Positions 1 to 5,742 of a stretch of DNA of 11,592 bases are shown one piece after another. A program made the translations under genes and the position numbers. The notes under the pieces are model-generated. The model was not told where the DNA came from. It searched no databases and was given only the letters and a program-made list of their open reading frames with translations. Positions within the stretch are counted from its first letter, which is position 1. Each line of letters opens with the position of its first letter. Source of the stretch: 2-01-FULL-33-17 sp964401705 (GTDB lineage: Bacteria > Patescibacteriota > Minisyncoccia > Phycocordibacterales > UBA9973); assembly GCA_964401705.1 (NCBI GenBank), contig CAYNZJ010000019.1:1-11592 (forward strand), written 5' to 3'.

Positions 1-1271
1 CCAGTACGGCCGATACGGTGTATGTAATCATTATGAGTTTGTGGAACAGTAAAGTTAATAACATGGGTTACATCTTTAATATCAATTCCTCGTGCAGCAA
101 CATCTGTAGCAATCATAATTTGAGTCTTACCACTTTTAAAATCATCAAGTGTTCTTTGGCGTGCACGTTGAGGTTTGTCCCCATGAATGTAGCCCACTTT
201 ATAACCATGAAATTCAAGTTCATCTGCTAATTTTTCAACTCCGGCTTTGGTTTCAACGAAAATCAAAGTTCTTTCATTATCATCATGTTCTAATATTTCT
301 AAAAGTTTTGGAATCTTTTGAGCTTTATCTGTAATCCGAACAATGTCTTGTTCAACTGATTTTGCACTTGTACCAGTTGATTCAATTTCAACAAGTTCTG
401 GGTTTTTTAAGAACCGATCCATTAATGCTTTGATGCGAGGTGGCATAGTTGCAGAGAAAAAGAATGATTGACGATTCTTGGGCAGTTGCTCTAATATTGC
501 AGTAATATCATCCACAAACCCCATATCAAGCATATGGTCAACTTCATCCAGTACCACTGCTCCAACATTATTATATTTAACAACTCCACGGTCAGCTAAA
601 TCTTTAAGTCGGCCTGGTGTTGCAATAATAAAATTATTACGACGTTTTAAATCTTGGATTTGACGATAAATTGGAAGTCCCCCAACACATACAGTTGAGA
701 AGATTCGCATTCCTTGAGTAAAATCTCGCAGTTCTGTATTTATTTGAGTAGCTAGTTCTCTTGTTGGAGCCAAAATCAAAGCTTGGAAATCTGGATTTGC
801 TTCAGCTTTTTGAATTAATGGTAATAAAAATGCAGCAGTTTTACCAGACCCTGTTCGAGCAAGACCAATAATATCAGCTCCTCGCAAAGTTAGTGGAATT
901 GTTTTGTCTTGAATTGGACTAGGTGTAGTATACCCACGACGAGCCAAATTAGCATTAGTCATTTTTGAAAAGTTAAAATCAGCAAAAGTATGTTTGATTT
1001 CATGAGTTTTAACTTTTAAATCATCCGCAGTTGGTTTATAAATAAATTTTGCAGTGTCAATATATTCACCACGCATTTTAGACTTACCGCGTCCAGAGTT
1101 ATTTCCACCACGACCACTACTAAATGAAGGACGTCCACCATATGAACCCCGAGAACTATACCCCCCAGTTTTAGGTCGAGATTTTGCTACACGTGCAGAA
1201 TTCCCCCCACGAGAAAAACGAGAACCAGCTGGACGCCCCGTAGGTGCGCCACCTTTTTTATTATTATACAT
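1..1271 (-). CDS. DEAD-box ATP-dependent RNA helicase (C-terminus cut by window edge)
   Basis: An ATP-dependent RNA-unwinding enzyme of superfamily 2, expected to act in the cytoplasm on ribosome assembly, mRNA turnover or cold adaptation. About 423 residues are visible and nearly every family motif is present in order: Q-motif with PSPIQ (Q121), Walker A ARTGSGKT (138-145), PTRELA (169-174), GG (197-198), TPGR (218-221), motif II as DEVD (242-245), SAT (273-275), LIFVET (336-341), HGD (363-365), ATDVAARGID (388-397) and HRIGRT (418-423), where the window ends. The first ~68 residues are a basic Gly/Arg/Ser-rich tail with several RGG/SRG units, probably a disordered RNA-binding arm; such tails are more often C-terminal in bacterial relatives. 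Motif II has Val for Ala, which the DExD pattern allows. The ATG at 1269-1271 has no Shine-Dalgarno, and the frame has no better upstream start. It has its own promoter and is probably unrelated to the surface genes. The subfamily (RhlE-, CsdA- or DbpA-like) cannot be fixed without the C-terminus. Confidence 0.95.
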   Translation of the reverse strand, partial: MYNNKKGGAPTGRPAGSRFSRGGNSARVAKSRPKTGGYSSRGSYGGRPSFSSGRGGNNSGRGKSKMRGEYIDTAKFIYKPTADDLKVKTHEIKHTFADFNFSKMTNANLARRGYTTPSPIQDKTIPLTLRGADIIGLARTGSGKTAAFLLPLIQKAEANPDFQALILAPTRELATQINTELRDFTQGMRIFSTVCVGGLPIYRQIQDLKRRNNFIIATPGRLKDLADRGVVKYNNVGAVVLDEVDHMLDMGFVDDITAILEQLPKNRQSFFFSATMPPRIKALMDRFLKNPELVEIESTGTSAKSVEQDIVRITDKAQKIPKLLEILEHDDNERTLIFVETKAGVEKLADELEFHGYKVGYIHGDKPQRARQRTLDDFKSGKTQIMIATDVAARGIDIKDVTHVINFTVPQTHNDYIHRIGRT

Positions 1272-1366
1272 ATTGTATTTTTTAGATTATTTTATTAACA
1301 TTCTCACACATGCTGTATAGAACGTTAACGAAGTACTACTTCCATAGAACACATTTGAGTAAATAA
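1272..1366 (-). promoter_or_regulatory. Helicase 5' leader with a small hairpin and a possible 9-codon upstream ORF
   Basis: The predicted leader holds a short perfect hairpin, GAAGT-3 nt-ACTTC (1330-1342), and a 9-codon frame MCSMEVVLR with stop (1325-1354) that overlaps it. The upstream ATG would lie only a few bases from the predicted transcript start. Neither element has a ribosome binding site. Long leaders are common on cold-shock-type helicase mRNAs, but no known RNA family is recognised here. Confidence 0.25.
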
Positions 1367-1395
1367 ACTATAGCACAATTTTGTATATTATGCAA
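1367..1395 (-). promoter_or_regulatory. Sigma-70-type promoter for the helicase gene
   Basis: Read on the minus strand, a -35 box TTGCAT (1390-1395) is separated by exactly 17 bases from a -10 box TATAGT (1367-1372). TGC directly upstream of the -10 makes it an extended -10. Transcription would begin near 1360, giving a leader of about 90 bases before the ATG at 1271. This is the only good promoter-like sequence between the stop of the upstream cohesin gene (1398) and the helicase. No terminator separates the two genes, so some read-through is possible. Confidence 0.6.
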
Positions 1396-1397
1396 AT

Positions 1398-2885
1398 TTA
1401 GAATTGGACATCTTTTTCAACGTCACGCAACTCTTTGATTATTAGACTTTCGGCTTCTTCCAAGTCTTTTTTAAATGAAGCAACAAATTCTTTATCTTTA
1501 GCGGTTAAGTTTTGTCGATTTTTTATTTTTCTAAATATTTCAATTTCTTGTTTTACATCATCTTCTAGTAAACCAAAAGATTTCTTGATTAGAGCTTCAG
1601 TTTTTAATAAATCTTTTTTAAGAATAAGACGATATTTACGGTAACGATACAGTGCATATGTTAGAACAAAGATGATAAATATAGTTAACCCAAAAGCTGG
1701 TATAAATACTGCCAAGAAAGAAGTTATCTTTTCCCAAAGAGTTAAATTATTTTCTTTAACATTAATTCGGATGGCTTCTGTTGGTTCACTTTCCATACCA
1801 CTATCATTTGTAGATTTTAATGTAATGATATATGTACCTTTTGTTACAGGTTTTTTATAATCAAATTCAAAAACCCCTTCTTCGTTAACTATTGCAATTC
1901 CAGATTCGTTTATATCTAAAAGTTTTCCATCTTCTATTTTATTAATAGAAATTACAACTTTTGTATTTAAATCAGATATACCTTTTATTTTTAAACTATC
2001 GCCGATAATTAAACTACTTGGATATTCAGTAATTGTTGGCTCGGCAAGACCATTAATAACAAAATTTTTGTAAACTGATAAAGTTTTACCATCAAGACCC
2101 TTTGTGGTAACTTTTATCAAATGTGGCCCGTATTGTAATGGGACTGTTTCGTAAATGTGTGTACCACTGGAATCATTCCATTCATAAACTTCGGATGAAT
2201 CTATTTGAATATTATATGGAGCATTTGGATCCTTATCTGGAGATGTAATTATAAAACGAGTTTGGATTTTATTTCCAACATTAGATCTTATTTCTTCAAT
2301 ATTTATATTAGTTTGTTTTTTTGCGGGAAGATTACTGATTTTTTCTACAACAGGGTCATTAGTGTTTACTAAATCGGTTTCCTTTTTAATATTATCAATA
2401 ATTGTATATGTAGCACTATTTGTACCCGACAAAACATTTGTCCCTAACCCATCATTAGCCAATACTGATGAACCATTAAAAGATATAAAAGCATTCCCCG
2501 AGGCAATAACTTTAAAATTAAGAGTAGCAACTGTCCCGAATGACCCAGTATACCCGTTTAAAATAACCCCTTCTAAATTAGCAGTCCCTGCCCCATTAGA
2601 AAAGCTTGGATCTTGAGCCCAAAGTGAGATAATTGAACTTGATTTTGAAATAGAATTTAAAGATAAAGTATTTTTAGAAAAAGAAATATTAGAAGAAACA
2701 GCATTAACTGCCCGGTCAGTGCTGGCAACTATTATTTTTACGCTAATCGTATCCCCCACTTTATAAGTCCCGTTGTTTGGGACAAAATCAAGACGTGCCG
2801 CTGATGCAAAATCTGGAATTATAAAAAGAATTACTAAAGCTAAAAAAATAGACGATAAAAATTTTAAAATATTAGAGTGGTTCAT
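1398..2885 (-). CDS. Membrane-anchored cohesin-domain surface protein with cytoplasmic coiled-coil tail
   Basis: A 495-residue surface protein likely to present one cohesin module outside the cell. Residues 1-29 are a signal peptide with hydrophobic core and an ASA cleavage motif. Residues ~31-163 match the cohesin fold pattern: KVGDTISVKI start, alternating beta strands, an SLWAQDPSFSN loop with conserved Trp, a GTANLEGVILNG strand pair and a late VLANDGLGTNV segment. Then come an uncharacterised beta-rich stretch (~190-280) and an Ig-like stretch (~282-378, beginning PTITEYPSSLIIGDSLKI). One transmembrane helix (~391-412) follows, ending in a basic YRYRKYR stop-transfer, then ~83 cytoplasmic residues that are charged and coiled-coil-like. 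No catalytic residues are seen. It is last in the cohesin-dockerin gene group, 39 bases after the preceding cohesin gene, with no Shine-Dalgarno. The cohesin call rests on fold pattern; the partner is inferred to be the nearby dockerin protein. Confidence 0.85.
   Translation of the reverse strand: MNHSNILKFLSSIFLALVILFIIPDFASAARLDFVPNNGTYKVGDTISVKIIVASTDRAVNAVSSNISFSKNTLSLNSISKSSSIISLWAQDPSFSNGAGTANLEGVILNGYTGSFGTVATLNFKVIASGNAFISFNGSSVLANDGLGTNVLSGTNSATYTIIDNIKKETDLVNTNDPVVEKISNLPAKKQTNINIEEIRSNVGNKIQTRFIITSPDKDPNAPYNIQIDSSEVYEWNDSSGTHIYETVPLQYGPHLIKVTTKGLDGKTLSVYKNFVINGLAEPTITEYPSSLIIGDSLKIKGISDLNTKVVISINKIEDGKLLDINESGIAIVNEEGVFEFDYKKPVTKGTYIITLKSTNDSGMESEPTEAIRINVKENNLTLWEKITSFLAVFIPAFGLTIFIIFVLTYALYRYRKYRLILKKDLLKTEALIKKSFGLLEDDVKQEIEIFRKIKNRQNLTAKDKEFVASFKKDLEEAESLIIKELRDVEKDVQF
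2397..2795 (-). other. Cohesin module of the distal membrane protein
   Basis: Region encoding the ~133-residue cohesin module directly after the signal peptide. Its SLWAQDP loop, GVILNG turn and ANDGLGT segment line up by eye with the SLWIEKP, GIIPGG and INDGSGS segments of the module at 3303-3698, indicating paralogous domains. Cohesins are nine-stranded jelly-roll domains whose known partners are dockerins. Confidence 0.75.
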
Positions 2886-2912
2886 TTGTTAATTTTTAAT
2901 TTATATAAATAT

Positions 2913-2921
2913 ATTGTAACA
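2913..2921 (-). promoter_or_regulatory. Possible extended -10 element before the distal cohesin gene
   Basis: TGTTACAAT on the minus strand (TG-N-TACAAT) lies ~28 bases before the ATG at 2885. The position where a -35 would fall reads TTAAAA, a poor match, so this depends on the extended -10 alone in very AT-rich DNA. It may be chance. Confidence 0.22.
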
Positions 2922-2924
2922 CAA

Positions 2925-3800
2925 TTATTTATATTTTTTAAAAAATTTTAAAATAAAAACTAATAAACCAATTAAAATCAAAATTAACCCAGCATAATAA
3001 AATGGTGATATTAATGTTGATTTTTGGCTGTTGCCATTTTGATCAAAAGCTACAACTTTAATATAGTAAAATACTGATTGATTGTTTAACAAATGTGGAC
3101 TTGTTCCATTTACACATTCATTATTAAACCCTTCACAAACATTGTAATGATCAATTCCAGATTCTTTATCTTGAGTATCAAAAACAATAAACCATTTATT
3201 ATCAAATAATGATTCATTTTTTGATCTATTTATTTTAAATTTATTTGGAGCAAAATTATCAACAATATCAATAGGTGTAATTTGAGACAATGGTTCCCCC
3301 ATTATATTAATAGATCCACCAACTACACTAGCATCAATACTGGAACCAGATCCATCATTTATTAACAAACTTAAATCTTTAATTGTTAAATTCGTTTGCC
3401 CATTTTCTTTTGCTCTAAAAATTAAAGAAAAAATATTATTATCACTAAGAACAATTCCCCCAGGGATAATCCCAGAAAAATTAACAACTCCAAGGTTTTC
3501 TTTATTTGGTTTTTCAATCCAAAGAGAAATAAAACTATCCCCTATTTGAACTTTTTCCAAAACCAAATTATCCGTATCATAAACCAAAACCCCTTCAACA
3601 CCATTAATTATACTACCTGCTGAATCAATATTTATATCAACATTTACAATATCATTAATTGGTAAACTACTTTTATTAGTTTTAATTAAAACCTGAGGAT
3701 TATTTGCTGCACTTAGTGAACTAAACCCAAACACAAAAAACAACACTAAAATAGTGGTAAAGAAAGATTTATTAAAAATAAAATTTTTGAATGTCTTCAT
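2925..3800 (-). CDS. Membrane-anchored cohesin-domain surface protein (short form)
   Basis: A 291-residue single-cohesin surface protein. The ATG at 3798-3800 is preferred because it opens directly on a typical signal peptide (MKTFKNFIFNKSFF, hydrophobic core, SLSA) and sits 8 bases after the stop of the dockerin gene. An upstream in-frame TTG at 3819-3821 would add seven polar residues and overlap that gene by 13 bases. A cohesin module follows the signal peptide, with SLWIEKP, the FSGIIPGG turn and INDGSGS as landmarks. A second beta domain contains SGIDHYNV and ends KVVAFDQNGN, resembling SGVDHYEV and IRAVDKAGN in the cohesin protein at 5743-7110. One C-terminal transmembrane helix ends in FFKKYK, so there is almost no cytoplasmic tail, unlike the other two cohesin proteins. 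It is directly downstream of the dockerin gene and probably co-translated with it. Confidence 0.85.
   Translation of the reverse strand: MKTFKNFIFNKSFFTTILVLFFVFGFSSLSAANNPQVLIKTNKSSLPINDIVNVDINIDSAGSIINGVEGVLVYDTDNLVLEKVQIGDSFISLWIEKPNKENLGVVNFSGIIPGGIVLSDNNIFSLIFRAKENGQTNLTIKDLSLLINDGSGSSIDASVVGGSINIMGEPLSQITPIDIVDNFAPNKFKINRSKNESLFDNKWFIVFDTQDKESGIDHYNVCEGFNNECVNGTSPHLLNNQSVFYYIKVVAFDQNGNSQKSTLISPFYYAGLILILIGLLVFILKFFKKYK
3303..3698 (-). other. Cohesin module of the short membrane protein
   Basis: Region encoding a ~132-residue cohesin module. Landmarks are the NDIVNVDINI first strands, YDTDNLVLEKV, the conserved-Trp SLWIEKP loop, VNFSGIIPGG, a FSLIFRAK strand and LLINDGSGSS. It is closer by eye to the module at 2397-2795 than to that at 6574-6975, which lacks the NDG segment. 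Confidence 0.75.
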
Positions 3801-3808
3801 ATGATTTA

Positions 3809-5197
3809 CTAACCTGTCCAATAATATGCCATGATTGAAAAGTCTACTAATGTTATTTTACCATCATTATTTAATTCATTTTTTTCTAAATTAACGATTG
3901 TTCCGGATAAAGATTTTTTATACCAAAAAGCTGCAATTGAAAAATCGATCAGGTCAACCCGGCAATCTTTATTTAAATCAGCTTTGGCTGGACACTGTGC
4001 ATCTTTTGGAGCTTCTTCATTTGTATCCCCCACAGAGAAATTATAAGGTTTACCATAGTTACTAATCTGAGCACCATCAGCAACTTTTGATTTAGCAGTG
4101 TGAGAACCAATTTCCAAAGGAGAGGTATCCATTGTTTGTAAATAAACACCACCTTTATCAGTCTTTACCTTTTTAAAAATTTCTTGGTTCGAATGAACAG
4201 CTATTGTTACTTCACTTTCAGGAATAGCTTGCCCAAAAAAAGTAATATTGTCACCTTGTCTTACTTGGGACTTATCCCCTGTAATTGTTGGAGCAATAAA
4301 AATTCCACCAACATTTACGGTTACTCCGTCAGTGATAGTTAAAGGAAATGAATACAATGTTGATTTAACTCCATTATTATCTATACCATAAACACCAAAA
4401 ACATAATTCCCCCCAGCAAAATTTGATAAAATAATATTAAAATTAGCATCAGAACCAGAAATAGTTTGTGCGATTATTTGTGAATCTTTAAGTAAAACAA
4501 CGCTACTATTTGGGTATGCTTTACCAAAAAAAGTTACAGTGGCTGACCCCGTATTTGTATTCTCAGTAGGTGTTGTTGGTGGTGGTAGGCCTACCCCGCC
4601 GCCACCACCGCCGCCTCCTCCATTACCAGGGGGATTAGAAGGAGCTGTTGGAACAGCACTAACAAAAACAGATTCAGATAAAGGAAGTCCTGCCGCGTAT
4701 GATTTTACTTTAAAATAATAAGTTGTCCCATTAGTTAATCCAGTACGAGTTGATGTTAAAACATTTCCTACATTTGTATAGGTATAAGTCCCCCCAGAAC
4801 TAGTTGAAATTCCGACTTCGTAACTAGTTATATTTGCAAAAACCCCAACTGCTGCTGTCCAAGAAACTACAACTTGAGTATTTCCTGCAGTAGTTGAAAC
4901 AACTGGAGAACTAGCAGTAGGTAAATATAAAAATCCAGCATTTTGCTCAAAACTAGAACTAGTTGACTGTCCTTGAATAAGTTGACCTAAACTTGAAAAA
5001 TATTGGAAACTACTGGAACTAGAAGTCCCACCTGAAATTACAGCAGTGCTTGGGTTTTCAAGTTGAAAACTAGAACTAGTAAAAGCAGCATAAGTAAAAT
5101 TAAAAAACACCGAGAAAAGTAAAAATATAATAGAAAATTTCTTTATAAAAATTCTATTTTTAAATGCTTTTGCTTGGAGTTTTTTTTTAAAATTCAT
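3809..5197 (-). CDS. Secreted FN3/Ig-like protein with C-terminal dockerin
   Basis: A 462-residue exported protein that ends in a dockerin, the usual ligand of cohesins. Residues 1-37 form a long basic, hydrophobic signal peptide ending TYAA. Residues 41-91 carry three SSSF[QE] repeats with FSSLGQ and NAGFLY, a surface-protein motif. An FN3 domain (~95-184) has VVSWTAA and TNGTTYYFKVKSYA. A hinge of nine Gly with flanking Pro/Thr (191-212) leads to two Ig-like beta domains (~217-290, ~300-388). The dockerin (~402-461) has two Ca-binding EF-hand-like loops: ADLNKDCRVDLIDF and NELNNDGKITLVDF, each followed by an aromatic helix (FSIAAFWY, FSIMAYYW). There is no transmembrane anchor, so surface retention would need a cohesin partner. 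No enzyme domain is visible. It begins 46 bases after the small membrane-protein gene; a GGAG 13 bases before the ATG is a weak, distant ribosome site. It stops with tandem TAG-TAA just before the next cohesin gene. Confidence 0.88.
   Translation of the reverse strand: MNFKKKLQAKAFKNRIFIKKFSIIFLLFSVFFNFTYAAFTSSSFQLENPSTAVISGGTSSSSSFQYFSSLGQLIQGQSTSSSFEQNAGFLYLPTASSPVVSTTAGNTQVVVSWTAAVGVFANITSYEVGISTSSGGTYTYTNVGNVLTSTRTGLTNGTTYYFKVKSYAAGLPLSESVFVSAVPTAPSNPPGNGGGGGGGGGVGLPPPTTPTENTNTGSATVTFFGKAYPNSSVVLLKDSQIIAQTISGSDANFNIILSNFAGGNYVFGVYGIDNNGVKSTLYSFPLTITDGVTVNVGGIFIAPTITGDKSQVRQGDNITFFGQAIPESEVTIAVHSNQEIFKKVKTDKGGVYLQTMDTSPLEIGSHTAKSKVADGAQISNYGKPYNFSVGDTNEEAPKDAQCPAKADLNKDCRVDLIDFSIAAFWYKKSLSGTIVNLEKNELNNDGKITLVDFSIMAYYWTG
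3812..3994 (-). other. Dockerin module (two EF-hand-like repeats)
   Basis: Region encoding residues 402-462. Loop 1 has ligands D407, N409, D411, D415 and D418, with Cys412 where Gly is usual. Loop 2 has E441, N443, D445, T449 and D452, with Glu replacing the usual first Asp and the canonical Gly at 446. The two repeats share DFSI[AM]A[FY] after the loop, the internal twofold symmetry expected of type I dockerins. Position at the extreme C-terminus is also typical. Confidence 0.85.
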
Positions 5198-5226
5198 CTC
5201 TTTTTAAATGCTCCAGATGTAATTAA

Positions 5227-5254
5227 ATTGTAACCTGGAATTATTAGTTGTCAG
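5227..5254 (-). promoter_or_regulatory. Possible internal promoter before the dockerin gene
   Basis: On the minus strand CTGACA (5249-5254, one mismatch to TTGACA) is followed after 16 bases by TACAAT (5227-5232). The -35 lies in the last codons of the preceding small gene. Transcription would begin near 5220, about 22 bases before the ATG at 5197. This could let the dockerin and the two downstream cohesins be expressed apart from the small membrane protein. Chance matches are common in such AT-rich DNA. Confidence 0.35.
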
Positions 5255-5645
5255 TATCGGTATCTGTTGATGGAGGTGTAACTGCTTTTTGGTTACCAAT
5301 ATTAAGTGGAGCAACATCAATAATTTTATCCATATCAACACTATATAGATAAGCCTTTTTAGATTCAGCATAAATTAAAACCTTGTCTCCTTTTACTGCA
5401 TTTGCAAAAAAAGCTTGATCTTTTAGAGCTTCAGGATCTGAAACTGTAGCAACTGTTGGAGTCTCACCTTCTGGTAAAACAACTAACCGACCAACTTTAG
5501 TTACAAGATTTGCAACTTCTTTTTGTGCAACTATATTTGGGTTCTTCTTAAGATCACGTACTTGTAGATAGAAATAAACAGCTAAAACAACAGCCACAAC
5601 AGCAATTATTTGCAAGATTATTTTCATTAAATTCTTTTTTGACAT
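5244..5645 (-). CDS. Small single-pass membrane protein, conserved hypothetical
   Basis: A 133-residue protein of unknown function. It has a short basic N-terminus, one transmembrane helix (~8-28), a short helical linker (QVRDLKKNP...EVANLVTKVGRL) and an extracytoplasmic domain with LPEGETPTVATVSD, then ALKDQAFFANAVKGDKVLIY and KIIDVAPLNIG. It ends in a Thr/Asp-rich tail. I recognise this pattern as a recurring hypothetical family of Patescibacteria, but know of no assigned function. The topology suggests an N-terminal signal anchor with a small domain outside the membrane. The ATG at 5645 follows a strong promoter with a leader of ~55 bases and no Shine-Dalgarno; an in-frame ATG at codon 7 is a possible alternative. 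The stop is doubled (TAA-TAA). As first gene of the group with the dockerin and two cohesins it may help assemble or export them, which is inference. Confidence 0.85.
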   Translation of the reverse strand: MSKKNLMKIILQIIAVVAVVLAVYFYLQVRDLKKNPNIVAQKEVANLVTKVGRLVVLPEGETPTVATVSDPEALKDQAFFANAVKGDKVLIYAESKKAYLYSVDMDKIIDVAPLNIGNQKAVTPPSTDTDTDN

Positions 5646-5708
5646 ATAAAAAATTAATTACTTAAATAATAAAGAATAAGCGTAAAAAATATTCACCTAT
5701 ATGTGTAT

Positions 5709-5737
5709 ATTATATATCATAGATTAAGCTAGTGCAA
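5709..5737 (-). promoter_or_regulatory. Near-consensus sigma-70-type promoter for the small-protein/dockerin/cohesin group
   Basis: On the minus strand TTGCAC (5732-5737) is followed after exactly 17 bases by a perfect TATAAT (5709-5714), in the 97-base gap between the first cohesin gene and the small membrane-protein gene. The transcript would start near 5702. This is the best promoter in the window and suggests that 1398-5645 forms a separate transcription unit. Its -35 shares TTGCA with the helicase promoter. Confidence 0.7.
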
Positions 5738-5742
5738 TGGTT

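Noticed and set aside
3801..3821. TTG start of the short cohesin gene with 13-base overlap
   Set aside because: The ATG at 3798-3800 begins exactly at a typical signal peptide; the upstream extension is polar and adds nothing recognisable.
5212..5239. Inverted repeat TCCAG/CTGGA as an intrinsic terminator after the small-protein gene
   Set aside because: The stem is only 5 bp, the loop is 18 bases and there is no T-tract; it also overlaps a possible -10 box.
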